Positions 48,813 to 60,154 of a stretch of DNA of 64,000 bases are shown here, in pieces. The stretch comes from Sciurus carolinensis (taxonomy: Eukaryota > Chordata > Mammalia > Rodentia > Sciuridae). Position 1 is the stretch's first letter; the number at the start of each line of letters is the position of its first letter. The notes beneath the pieces were generated by a model. The model was not told the origin of the DNA. It searched no databases and worked only from the letters and a program-made list of their open reading frames with translations. The DNA is taken from contig NC_062213.1 of NCBI RefSeq assembly GCF_902686445.1, forward strand, positions 41,242,741-41,306,740. Reading direction: 5' to 3'. The position numbers and the translations under genes are program-made.

Positions 48813-50764
48813 ATGCGCTCAGTATGTGTAGACTATGAACATACTTATTTTCAAGTTACTTCCACCTTGATCCCAGCACCCTATGGTGACTAGGGAGGCA
48901 TGGCATACTATGAGAGATATAAACTCAGGTTGCTGAATAGTGTAGGGGAATTTAAGACTAAGGCAATGGCAGAAGCAGAAGAATAGAGGTGATAGAGATT
49001 ATGTGAGAAGCCACCTAGTAATTTCTATTTTTCTCAAGACAGACTTCAAAATATTTAGAGGAAAATGTTGAATCCTTTTGGGAAATATCCTAGATTAAGA
49101 CATATGATAAATGGCTCAATTTTCAAACTCAAAATACAGTTATCCTCAAATACTACTCATTGTCCTTTGCTTAGCAAAAGAGCTGAAGATGTAATACAGT
49201 TCGCAATAACTGAGTTGAATGCATTAATGAGCAATAGAGGAATGGATATTAAGTCAAGATGAATCCTACCAGGAAGAAAGCTTAGTCAAGTGTAATGATC
49301 ATTAAGGCCATATATCTTCAATTCCAAGAGCATATTTTTTTTCACATTTAATGCTTCCGAAATTAGAGCAGCCTTATGATCAATGAATATATACATTGAG
49401 AAGGAGTTTTTTGCTTGAAAAACTGTTATATCAAAGGTGCATCTTTTCACTGTTATTTGGAATTAAAGAAATGGAATATTTTAATATGATCATGAAAGGC
49501 CTTAAACATAAACGTAAAAACAAATGTGAGCAACAATTTGGGAATTTCTAATGCAAAGGGATAACAGAGACCAATCTCTAACCAAAGTGGATAGGCTACA
49601 TTACACAATAAAGTCAGCAAAAATCGAGCTTGGTCAAAACCAGAGGAAAATTAAATTACAGGACTTGAACTCTTTGGAGGAAAATAACCTTTTCCTAGCT
49701 CCCTAGGGTCTGTCTGTATGAAAACTTTGACTCTTCTAGCTAAAGTGAGTTTTCTAATAAACCAGGGCAACCAACTTTATGAGCTTTAATCTACCCAGCT
49801 AAGGGGACCTTAATTGGCAGAGAAAAAACTAAAAGGGGACTTGTGAACTCTTTTGATCAAAACTGAGGTATCTCTGGGAAAAACTTTCCCCTTGAGGCTA
49901 AGAAAACATTTGAAGAGACTTTCCAAACAGAAGATCCCAGATGAAAGGCTGTAGCACAGAATGATGACGTGGTTATAAATTCCGATTCTAGCGTGCCCTA
50001 GCAAGACAGCAGGTGAGTAATGGCAGACCTGGGACCTTTCACAAACAAGGCCAGGGCTCCTCCTGGTAGAGCACTTCCAGATGGGAGCCTAACTTACCCC
50101 ACTAGTAGCAAATTAACTCCGTTTGAGCTGATAAACCAACCAAGGCTCTGGGGGAAACATTGAAGTGTTTGAAAAGAATTACCATTCATTAAACCTCCTC
50201 CAGTGCTATGATGTAATCATTTCATAATTATTCTTTGGGAGAAGCTGGAAAGAGACACCAAAAAAAAGTAGTCAAAAAGACCAACTGCATATAAGCACAA
50301 GCAACTGGTTAAACAGAGAAGTCAATTACAAAACAATTTGTAAAGGAATGGAATGTTTGTGAAGCTAAACAATTTAGAACACTAGTCATTCATACTCAAC
50401 ATATGGATATACATTTTGATACCCAGAATATATTTCCCTAAAAACTTGTCAGATCAAGTTAAATTCTAACTTAAATTTGTTAAGACGAGGCAGATTTTAT
50501 GTCTTGTTCACAGGTATCAGTCTATGGATATAAAATCTGAAACTGGGAACTTATTAAGTGGAGTATTACAGAATAATAAACACTTTGAAATAGAAAGGAC
50601 TTTGAAAGTCATGTAATTCAAAATCTTTCCTGACCTGCAAATCCTCTGTGTGATTCTGGGACCGAATGATCACATAGGCTTTGATTTTTAAAAGCTTCCA
50701 GCAACCAGTTAACCCTTTCCTTTACAGTCAAGTACCTCAAATAAAAGGAGAATATTTCATATTG
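48812..50764. other. Unassigned intronic sequence
   Basis: About 2 kb with no exon or repeat recognised. Confidence 0.4.
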
Positions 50765-51470
50765 TGTCCTGTCTTCCCATTCTAACCTCTACCCTGGTGA
50801 TCTGGCTGGACTTCCACCTTCTCTACTCCATTGAATCTATTATTAAAATCACCAAAGGACCCACATTGCTGAAGATGTGGAACTCATTTCTCTTCTCACA
50901 TTCTTGATTTATGTTTGGTACTTGACACTGACTTCCCCTCTGTTGTTTTTTACTTTCTCTCCTACCCTCCCTTCCTTCACATCATTTGCATGATTGTTTT
51001 CTATTCCTCTGGCTATTATGTCTTGCCTTTTTCATGGGTTTCTTTTCTGCTTTCTTTTAAATACTGACTTATCTCCACATAACTGTTAATGACCTTTGCA
51101 TATTCTAATTGATGTCCTATGTTTCCTTGGCTTCCACTGTCTTCTAAATCCTAACAACTCACAAATCCAGATTTCAGTTAGGAACTCTATGTGAGCCCCA
51201 AATCTAAATATTCACCTGCCTACTAGACATTGCCATTTGGATACCCCATAGGTCTTCAAGCTCAACATAATCAAACCAAATGCATTATTTCTCCATCTAA
51301 ATTAGCTTTTCCTGTATTTATTCTTTTAGTAATTCTTCCAAACTATATGTATTCTTTCCCCCTTTTAGACAGCTTCCCTTGCGTTTGCTATTTTATATAA
51401 GCATTCATCAAGTCACTCAAGTCAGAAACCTGGGTTTTGTTTAGGTACTTTATTCTTATTCAGCCATTGC
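50765..51470 (+). mobile_element. Probable L2 LINE relic
   Basis: The CTGCCTACTAGACATTGCCA, TTGGATACCCCATAGGTCTT, CAAGCTCAACATAATCAAAC and CAGAAACCTGGGTTTTGTTT segments follow an old LINE 3' ORF region, most likely L2. No open frame remains. Confidence 0.55.
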
Positions 51471-51514
51471 AAAAGGAGAAACAACTATTTCTTTTTCATT
51501 ATTGTAATCATAAC

Positions 51515-51765
51515 AAACATATATTGAGTATTTACTATATGGGAGGTATTCATGAGCTTTGTAAGTTTTTATTGTATGTAATTATCACAATAATCAAGTA
51601 TTGTTATAATCCCCATTTAAAAGAGTAGTAAATTGAGGCAGAGTTTAGTTGGTAACTTCTTCGGTTAAGATAGTTAACCTAAGTACAAGTGATGGAGCTT
51701 GTATTCAGACACAGATGATCTGACTTAAGAGACTAAGGTCTTAACCACTATGCTAATTAGTTATC
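51515..51765 (-). mobile_element. MIR SINE, antisense
   Basis: ATTGAGTATTTACTATATGG, TAATCCCCATTTAAAAGAGT, AAATTGAGGCAGAGTTTAGT and AAGGTCTTAACCACTATGCT match the reversed MIR consensus including its terminal segment. Confidence 0.88.
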
Positions 51766-53724
51766 AAGACCTGTACAACTTAATTCCTCAACTTCTTTCA
51801 GATATGTCTCGACTCCATCCTTAGACCAACTGCCTCTATATTCCAGATTATGTTTCAGCAACTCTATACCACCTTCTCCTTCTGTACCCTCCCCTGTATC
51901 ACAGGGATTTAAACCATGGGAACTACATTTCCTAGGACCTCTGCCAGTAGGAATTTGGTTTCAATTAAGACAATGAGACTCATCCATGTTAGGATTCAAA
52001 GACAAAAGATAAAATAGAAATCACTCTGCCCCTTTGAAGTGGGTAGTCAAAAGGGCTTGGTAGACCCCAGATATGACTTTGACCAGCAAATACCAAGTAT
52101 CTTCCTACCAATCACTCATCAGCAGACAGTGAGATCATTGGTGACCATTTCCTATAGTTCCTGTGCTTTATGATTTTCTAAAATGAGTAACTGCATCCCT
52201 GACCATCCCTGAGACCTTCCAATATTTTTACAAAGATTTGCAAGTTAATAAACCCTAGCTGCCTCAATAGACAAAATTCTCAAATCTCCATGATTCATCC
52301 TGGTTAAAGATGACTTTTTGTCACGCAAAATCCGTACAGATTAGGGAGAGCTCTTCTCTATCTAGTGACTCAGATGACCATGTATTTTCCATTTTAACTT
52401 TTAGCTTCCAAGGCTACTTCCAGGAGCAGTAGGGTTGGAAAGGCACATAAGCTCCTAACTACTTTGATTAAACTTTACTTCCCTTCACAGTCCTTCAGCC
52501 AGGACCATGTTAAATCCTCAAACTAAGGCCAGAGAGAATGATAGAACAATTAGCTATTCCTACTACAGATTCTAATTCTTCAAATTAAATCCCTTCTTGC
52601 TTGAAATAACTAGAATAGTTTCTGTTCCCCTCACTGATATGTAATTAAATAATACAAAATTGTAGAACCTAAATCTGTTAATTTTATAGAGACATTAATC
52701 ATTTGTTTTCACATTTTATTGTATAGATATTTGTTTTATTCTGTATGAATATAAACATTATCTTATATAATATTTAACACATATGCTTAGTATTAAGATA
52801 ATCTATTGATAATATTATTTGAAAAAGTAGATTTAAAAGTAAAGTTTAAATTAGTGCTAAGGTTTTTAACAAAGACAAAGAAACAAAAAGTTGTTGGTGT
52901 GGAACCTATTTGTACACCCACTAATTGTTCTTTTAAATTAAAATGATCTATATGTTTCAGCAAGTGATAATACTTTTGAAATAGCAAGGCTATAGTATTA
53001 TCACCCCTTAGCCCTATAAAGACCAGGGTTCACATCATTATTTTCACTTTCAACATGCCTGAGAATGCATAAGGGATGCCTGATGTACTAAAGGGAGCAA
53101 GAACGGATGTGAAAGAGAACACTGACTCAAAATTTGGAAATCAGTATATTTTCATATGAAGCTATTAGCTTCTGTTCAGCTCTTATTCAAGAAACAAATA
53201 ATACATACACAAACCCATTCATGCAACATAATATCTTAAAAAATATTTTCCAAGTGGCAGAGTTAGAATAATGCAAATGTTGACATGATTATAGATATGG
53301 ATGCACTGAATACGGTGCTAGACCTTCATCCTTCCCACTGAAGGTGAATTTCAATGGACAGGCACTTGTTTCCGTTTTAATGACTATGGTGAAGATGGGT
53401 TAATTTCCAGGGATGATGTATGGTCAATGCAGGTGGCAGAGCTCTCCTAGCCCACAGGCAATGTTCAATTCCTGCCTGAATTGAGGCATTCATCACTGTG
53501 TTCTGCCTACTTATGTCTCTGTCAACAAATGAAGGTCATGTTACTCCCTCCAATTTGTGTTAACGGGATGTGCGTACAGCAAGCAATCTGAAAGATGGAT
53601 ATGAATTGAGAGGATGCACTTTAAGTGAGCCATTACAGGACTGAAGTCTAATTCTGCCACTTTTCATCTCAGGTTAACTTACGGAAAAGAGAACGAAGGG
53701 AAAGAAAGTAGGTAGAAACTCACC
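51766..53724. other. Unassigned intronic sequence
   Basis: No exon recognised. 51890-52260 (GGGAACTACATTTCCTAGGA ...) has the feel of an old LTR or DNA transposon but cannot be assigned. Confidence 0.4.
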
Positions 53725-54005
53725 TTTCGTGAATACTTACTATGGTCGGATTCTGTGCTCAATAATTTCACATGTATTTTCTTACTGATTCACCAGAACA
53801 TCCTCGAAGAAGGCACTATTATTGACCCTATTATACAATAAGGAGGTCTGACTGTGTTACTTTCCATCTCAAAAACATTGAGTAAAGTTTCTTGTCTCTC
53901 ATACCCATCTGGGAAATGAGAAAGATACTTGCCCTACATCTAGACAATGTTTTTGAGATAGTAAATAGCACATATAGGTCTTAAACCTGGGTCTCTGTAC
54001 TTCTA
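53725..54005 (-). mobile_element. MIR SINE, antisense, interrupted
   Basis: GAATACTTACTATGGTCGGA, ATTCACCAGAACATCCTCGA and GGCACTATTATTGACCCTAT, then after an interruption AGCACATATAGGTCTTAAAC and CTGGGTCTCTGTAC. The order follows the reversed MIR. Confidence 0.7.
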
Positions 54006-54098
54006 GGACACTTTCTGTCTTGTGATGTTGCTCATGTTGAATATAGTGAATATAGTGAATACAAACTATGATGGGAAACAACTAAATAGATTATAATT

Positions 54099-54111
54099 AA
54101 TTCTATAGGTG
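54099..54111 (+). repeat. L1 target-site duplication, 5' copy
   Basis: AATTCTATAGGTG, identical to 60189-60201. The upstream context TTAATT/AA-like sequence fits an L1 endonuclease target. Confidence 0.97.
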
Positions 54112-54969
54112 GGATCCAAGATGGCGGCCTAGAGGGAGACTGCACCCCCAGTCGCTCCAGAACCCAGGAGTTAAGAAGGGGAGGCATTGAGAGACTCGGA
54201 CTGAAGTGGAGCCACGGGTGAGTCTGCCCACTGGGTAAAGCTCGGCCCGGGTGGCAGGCCCAGATAGAGGTGGCTTATCGGAGCAGGGCAGGGCAGCTAG
54301 AGTCATCCACAGGCAGTCCTGCGCACTCCGGCGGTGGGCCCCGCCCACACAGCCAGCTTCTCCAGGTTCTCGGAACGGAACTGGCCCGCTAGTGAGAGCC
54401 TTTCTGAACAGAGCAGGCTCCGAGTCCCGGAGCCGCTGCAGTGCAGTGTACTCCTGCAAAGAACCACCAGAGAGCCTCGATCTGCAATCAGCCTCAGGGA
54501 TAAGGGCAGGGCAGCCGGAGACCTCTTCAGGCGGCTCTGCCCACTCCGGCTGCGGGCTCTCTTCACGGGGCGATCCAAGATGGCGGCCTAGAGGGAGACT
54601 GCACCCCCGGTCGCTCCACAACCCAGGAGTTAAGAAGGGGAGGCATTGAGAGACTCGGACTGAAGTGGAGCCACGGGTGAGTCTGCCCACTGGGTAAAGC
54701 TCAGCCCGGGTGGCAGGCCCAGATAGAGGTGGCTTAGCAGAGCCGGGCAGGGCAGCTTGAGTCTTCCCAAGGTAGTCTTCCACACTCCGGCAGTGGGCTC
54801 TTCCCACACGGCCAGCTGCACGGTGCAGGCCCACAGTGAGAGCATTTCCGCACAGAGCCAGTTCCAAAACGTGGAACCAGTAGGGGGCTAGGGGCAGTAT
54901 TCTTCGAATGAGCTGCTTTATCAGATTCCTCCAAGACATCAGGCTACTGAAGGCTGGGAGGTGATACAC
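54103..54969 (-). other. Long antisense reading frame across the L1 5' UTR
   Basis: An open frame of 288 codons on the minus strand covers both monomers; it opens with GTG, and the first ATG is at 54937-54939, leaving 278 codons. Because the monomer period is 459 bases, a multiple of three, the frame stays open through both copies and the translation contains the same segment twice (for example LYPVGRLTRGSTSVRVSQCL). It is Arg/Pro/Ser/Leu-rich with no domain. Position and strand recall the primate L1 ORF0, but homology is not claimed. It may simply reflect CpG-rich, stop-poor DNA. Confidence 0.45.
54112..54571 (+). promoter_or_regulatory. L1 5' UTR monomer 1 with YY1-type site
   Basis: Begins GGATCCAAGATGGCGGCCTA; AAGATGGCGGC at 54118-54128 is a canonical YY1 motif, the same kind of site that positions initiation in human L1. 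The unit repeats 459 bases later. An internal partial repeat (AGGGCAGGGCAGC near 54286 and again near 54508) suggests monomer 1 is itself composite. CpG-rich. Confidence 0.85.
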
Positions 54970-55045
54970 TGGAAATCTACTGGGACACTATAAGCCAATA
55001 GTGGAAAACTGCAATATCTCAGGGTCCCACTGACAACTGACCATT
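54572..55045 (+). promoter_or_regulatory. L1 5' UTR monomer 2 and leader to ORF1
   Basis: Second monomer starting GATCCAAGATGGCGGCC, with its own YY1-type motif at 54577-54587. The first 170 bases are almost identical to monomer 1; similarity then falls through about 54900. The remainder leads into the ORF1 start codon. Confidence 0.85.
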
Positions 55046-56092
55046 ATGAGAAAACAAGGGAAGAAAATGTCCCAAACAAACCTAGATACTACATCAATAA
55101 AACCCAATGACAGCACAGTAGAAGAAATGTCAGAAAGGGAGTTCAGAATGTACGTAATTAAAACGATCAGGGAAGCTAATGAGGAGATGAAAGAGCAAAT
55201 GCAGGCATTGAAGGAGGAGATGAAAGAGCAAATGCAGGCATTAAATGATCGCACCAACCAACAGTTAAAAGACCAAATACGGGAAGCAAGAGATCATTTC
55301 AATAAAGAGTTAGAGATACTGAAAAAAAAACAAACTGAAATCCTTGAAATGAAGGAAACAATAAACCAAGTTAAAAACTCCATAGAAAGCATAACCAATA
55401 GGATAGAACACCTGGAAGACAGAACCTCAGACATTGAAGACAAAATATTTAACCTTGAAAACAAAGTGGAACAAACAGAGAAGATGGTAAGAAATCATGA
55501 ACAGAATCTCCAAGAACTATGGGATATCATGAAAAGGCCAAATTTGAGAATTATTGGGATTGAGGAAGGCTTAGAGAAACAAACCAAAGGAATGAACAAT
55601 CTATTTGAAGAAATAATATCAGAAAATTTCCCAAATCTGAAGAACGAAATGGAAAACCAAGTACAAGAGGCTTATAGAACTCCAAACATACAAAATTACA
55701 ACAGACCCACACCAAGGCACATTATTATGAAAATACCTAACATACAAAATAAAGACAGAATTTTAAAGGCCGCGCGAGAAAAGAATCAAATTACATTCAG
55801 AGGGAAACCAATAAGAATATCAGCAGATTTTTCAATCCAGACCCTAAAAGCTAGAAGGGCCTGGAACAACATATACCAAGCCCTGAAAGAAAACGGATGC
55901 CAACCAAGAATCTTATACCCAGCAAAACTTACCTTCAAATTTGACGATGAAATAAGATCCTTCCATGATAAACAAAAGCTAAAGGAATTTACAAAAAGAA
56001 AGCCAGCATTACAGAACATTCTCAGCAAAATATTCCATGAGGAAGAGATGAAAAACAATGATGCAAATCAGCAACAGGAGGCGCTAGCCTAA
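55046..56092 (+). CDS. L1 ORF1 protein (RNA-binding chaperone), intact
   Basis: A complete 348-codon frame, close to the usual ORF1p length. Residues about 38-155 form a heptad-rich coiled coil used for trimer assembly; it includes a tandem copy of an 11-residue block (EEMKEQMQALK) encoded by 55181-55213 and 55214-55246. An RRM-like domain follows (KRPNLRIIGIEE near 163-174), then the C-terminal domain with RPTPRHIIMK (about 220), REKNQITFRGKPIRISADFS (about 243-262) and QPRILYPAKL (about 286-295). The protein coats L1 RNA and acts as a nucleic-acid chaperone during reverse transcription. The start is the first ATG after the 5' UTR monomers and no alternative in-frame start is needed. No stop or frameshift is seen. 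Confidence 0.97.
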   Translation: MRKQGKKMSQTNLDTTSIKPNDSTVEEMSEREFRMYVIKTIREANEEMKEQMQALKEEMKEQMQALNDRTNQQLKDQIREARDHFNKELEILKKKQTEILEMKETINQVKNSIESITNRIEHLEDRTSDIEDKIFNLENKVEQTEKMVRNHEQNLQELWDIMKRPNLRIIGIEEGLEKQTKGMNNLFEEIISENFPNLKNEMENQVQEAYRTPNIQNYNRPTPRHIIMKIPNIQNKDRILKAAREKNQITFRGKPIRISADFSIQTLKARRAWNNIYQALKENGCQPRILYPAKLTFKFDDEIRSFHDKQKLKEFTKRKPALQNILSKIFHEEEMKNNDANQQQEALA

Positions 56093-57000
56093 AGGAATAG
56101 CCAAATAAAGGAGAAACCAAATCATGTCAAAAACAAATATGAGTCAATTGACTGGGAATACAAATCATATCACAATAATAACCCTGAATGTTAATGGCCT
56201 GAATTCATCAATCAAAAGACACAGACTGGCAGATTGGATTAAAAAGAAAAATCCAACAAGATGCTGCCTGCAAGAGACTCATCTCATAGAAAGAGACACC
56301 CATAGACTAAAGGTGAAAGGATGGGGACAAACATACCATGCACACGGACACAGCAAAAAAGCTGGAGTATCCATCCTCATCTCAGATAATGTGGACTTCA
56401 AACCAAAACTAGTCAGAAGGGATAAAGAAGGACATTACATGCTGCTTAAGGGAAGCATAAATCAGCAAGACATAACAATCATAAATATCTATGCCCCGAA
56501 CATTGGCTCATCCACGTACGTCAAACAAATCCTTCTCAATTCCAGAAATCAAATAGACCACAACACAATAATACTAGGCGATTTTAACACACCTCTCTCA
56601 CCACTGGATAGATCGTCCAAACAAAAATTGAATAAAGAAACTATAGATCTCAACAACACAATCAGCAATTTAGACTTAACGGACATATATAGAATATACC
56701 ATCCAACAAAGAATGAATACACTTTCTTCTCAGCAGCACATGGATCCTTCTCTAAAATAGACCATATTTTATGCCACAAAGCTACTGTTAGTAAATACAA
56801 GAAGATAGAGATACTACCTTGTACTCTATCAGATCATAATGGATTGAAATTAGAAATAAATGACAGAATAAAAAACAGAAACTTCTCCAATACCTGGAGA
56901 CTAAATAATACACTATTATATGATGAATGGATAACAGAAGACATCAGGAGGGAAATAAAAAAATTCTTAGAAGTAAACGAGAACAAAGACACATCATATC

Positions 57001-57003
57001 AAA
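57001..57003 (+). other. ORF2 break 1: apparent one-base loss in an A-run
   Basis: The frame changes here between the endonuclease and the following linker (SYQ then NLWDTMK in the next frame). The run is AAA where frame continuity expects one more A. Either a real deletion or a homopolymer error in the assembly. Confidence 0.85.
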
Positions 57004-58699
57004 TCTCTGGGACACTATGAAAGCAGTACTTAGAGGAAGATTTATTTCATGGGGTGCATTCAAAAAAAGAAGTAGAAATCAACAAATAAACGAGTTAACA
57101 CTACAGCTCAAAGCACTAGAAAAAGAAGAGCAGACCAATACCAAAAGTAGTAGAAGACAGGAAATAGTTAAAATCAGAGCCGAAATCAACGAAATCGAAA
57201 CAAAAGAAACAATCGGAAAAATTAATAAAATAAATAGTTGGTTCTTTGAAAAAATAAATAAAATTGATAAACCCTTAGCCACACTAACAAAGAGAAAGAG
57301 GGAGAAAACTCAAATTACTAAAATTCGGAATGAACAAGGAAACATCACAACAGACACGAGTGAAATACAAAACATAATTAGAAGCTATTTTGAAAATCTA
57401 TACTCCAACAAAACAGAAAACCTCGAAGACATCAACAAATTTCTAGAGACATATGAACTACCTAAACTGAACGAGGAGGACATACACAACTTAAATAAAC
57501 CAATTTCAAGCAATGAAATAGAAGAGGTCATCAAAAGCCTACCAACAAAGAGAAGTCCAGGACCAGATGGGTTCTCAGCCGAGTTCTACAAAACCTTTAA
57601 AGAAGAGCTCATTCCAATACTCCTCAAACTATTCCATGAAATAGAAGAGGAGGGAACCCTACCAAACTCGTTCTATGAAGCCAATATCACCCTGATACCT
57701 AAACCAGACAGAGACACATCAAGGAAAGAAAATTTCAGACCAATATCCTTAATGAACATCGATGCAAAAATTCTCAACAAAATTTTAGCAAATCGCATAC
57801 AAATATATATTAAAAAGATAGTGCACCACGATCAAGTGGGTTTTATCCCAGGGATGCAAGGTTGGTTCAACATTCGGAAATCAATAAATGTCATTCACCA
57901 TATCAACAGACTTAAAGTTAAGAATCACATGATTATTTCAATGGATGCAGAAAAAGCATTTGATAAAATACAGCATCCCTTCATGCTCAAAACACTAGAA
58001 AAAATTGGGGTAATGGGAACATTCCTAAACATTATAAAGGCCATCTACGCTAAGCCCATGGCTAATATCATCCTAAATGGTGAAAAACTGAAAGCGTTCC
58101 CCCTAAAAACTGGAACAAGGCAGGGATGCCCTCTTTCACCGCTTCTATTCAACATCGTCCTTGAGACTCTAGCCAGAGCAATCAGACAAACCAAAGAAAT
58201 TAAAGGGATACGAATAGGAAAAGAAGAACTCAAACTATCCCTGTTCGCTGATGACATGATTATATATTTAGAGGAACCTGGAAATTCCACCAGAAAACTT
58301 TTAGAACTCATAAGTGAATTCAGTAAAGTAGCAGGTTACAAGATCAATGCTCATAAATCCAATGCATTTTTATACATAAGTGATGAATCTTCAGAAAGAG
58401 AAATTAGGAAAACTACCCCATTCACAATAGCATCGAAAAAAATAAAATACTTGGGAATCAATCTCACAAAAGAGGTGAAAGACCTCTACAATGAGAACTA
58501 CAGAACACTAAAGAAAGAAATTCAAGAAAACCTTAGAAGATGGAAAGATCTCCCATGTTCCTGGATAGGCAGAATTAATATCGTCAAAATGGCTATACTA
58601 CCTAAAGTTCTATACAGATTCAATGCAATTCCAATTAAAATCCCAATGATGTACCTCGCAGAAATAGAGCAAGCAATTATGAAATTCATCTGGAAGAAT

Positions 58700-58704
58700 A
58701 AAAA
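58700..58704 (+). other. ORF2 break 2: apparent one-base loss in an A-run
   Basis: Frame change after KFIWKNK; the run is five A where continuity expects six. Downstream 58705-59970 is open in the new frame without any stop. Confidence 0.85.
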
Positions 58705-59970
58705 CCTAGAATAGCTAAAGCAATCCTCAGTAGCAAGAGCGAAGCAGGGGGTATTGCAATACCAGATCTTCAACTCTACTACAAAGCAATAGTAACAAAA
58801 ACGGCATGGTATTGGTACCAAAATAGACAGGTAGATCAATGGTACAGAATAGAGGACATGGACACAAACCCAAATAAATACAATTTTCTCATACTAGACA
58901 AAGGTTCCAACAATATGCAATGGAGAAAAGATAGCCTCTTCAACAAATGGTGCTGGGAAAACTGGAAAACTATATGCAATAGAATGAAACTAAACCCCTA
59001 TCTCTCACCCTACACAAAACTCAACTCAAAATGGATCAAGGACCTCGGAATCAGACCAGAGACCCTGCATCTTATAGAAGAAAAAGTAGGTCCAAATCTT
59101 CAACTTGTTGGCTCAGGATCAGATTTCCTTAACAGGACTCCCATAGCACAAGAAATAAAAGCAAGAATAAACAACTGGGATAGATTCAAACTAAAAAGCT
59201 TTCTGTCAGCAAAGGAAACTATCAGAAATGTGAAGAGAGAGCCTACAGAGTGGGAGAATATCTTTGCCAACCATACCTCAGATAGAGCACTAATTTCCAG
59301 AATCTATAAAGAACTCAAAAAACTCTACACGAAGAATACAAATAATCCAATCAACAAATGGGCTAAGGAAATGAACAGACACTTCACAGAAGAAGATCTA
59401 CAAGTAATCACCAGATATATGAAAAAATGTTCAACATCTCTAGTAATAAGGGAAATGCAAATCAAAACTACCCTAAGATTTCATCTCACCCCAATTAGAA
59501 TGGCGATTATCAAGAACATAAGCAACAATAGGTGTTGGCGAGGATGTGGTGAAAAAGGAACACTCATACATTGCTGGTGGGGTTGCAAATTAGTGCAACC
59601 ACTCTGGAAAGCAGTGTGGAGATTCCTCAGAAAGCTTGGAATGGAAACACCATTTGACCCAGCTATCCCACTCCTTGGCCTATACCCAAAGGACTTAAAA
59701 TCAGCATACTACAGAGATACAGCCACATCAATGTTCATTGCTGCTCAATTCACCATAGCCAGATTGTGGAACCAACCTAGATGCCCTTCAGTTGATGAAT
59801 GGATAAAGAAACTGTGGCATATTTATACAATGGAATATTACTCCGCAATGAAGAATGATAAAATTATGGCATTTGCAGGCAAATGGTCAAAATTGGAGAA
59901 TATCATGCTAAGTGAGATAAGCCAATCTCAAAAAACTAAAGGACGAATGATCTCGCTGATAAGCGGATGA

Positions 59971-60154
59971 GGACATATAATGGGGGGTGGGACGGGCTAG
60001 CATTAGGTTTAGGGTTAGGTTTAGAGTTAGGCTAAGGAGAGCAGTAAGAATGAAGGAAAGAAGGACTGTGTAGAGGGAAAAGAGGGGTGGGAGGGGTGGG
60101 AGGGGTGGGGGGGAGGGGAAAAATATAATAAACATCATTACCCTATGTAAACGT
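59971..60154 (+). other. L1 3' UTR with telomere-like and G-quadruplex-like blocks
   Basis: Contains TTAGGTTTAGGGTTAGGTTT and a related continuation (60003-60031), then a run of G-tracts separated by T or A (60083-60118). A canonical AATAAA lies at 60127-60132, about 22 bases before the tail. Confidence 0.93.

Larger units (their letters stand above)
56124..59970 (+). pseudogene. L1 ORF2 (endonuclease/reverse transcriptase), two one-base breaks
   Basis: Piece 1 (56124-57020) is the APE-like endonuclease; residues aligning with the catalytic set are present: N22, E51, Y123, D153/N155, D213 and S236-D237-H238. At 57001-57003 an A-run is one base short of the family pattern, shifting the frame to a stop at 57018-57020. 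Piece 2 continues one frame over to 58714 and holds the reverse transcriptase, with [12 protein letters not shown], the [11 protein letters not shown] active site (about 58238-58270) and the thumb. A second A-run (58700-58704) is one base short. Piece 3 continues in the third frame to 59970, with the C-terminal CX3CX7HX4C motif at about 59533-59586. Apart from these two breaks all three pieces are open, and the total would be about 1,280 codons, normal for ORF2. Confidence 0.95.

Noticed and set aside
57001..58704. Programmed frameshifting in ORF2
   Set aside because: Mammalian L1 ORF2 is a single frame; the two shifts fall in short A-runs without slippery-site plus structure evidence, so mutation or sequence error is simpler.
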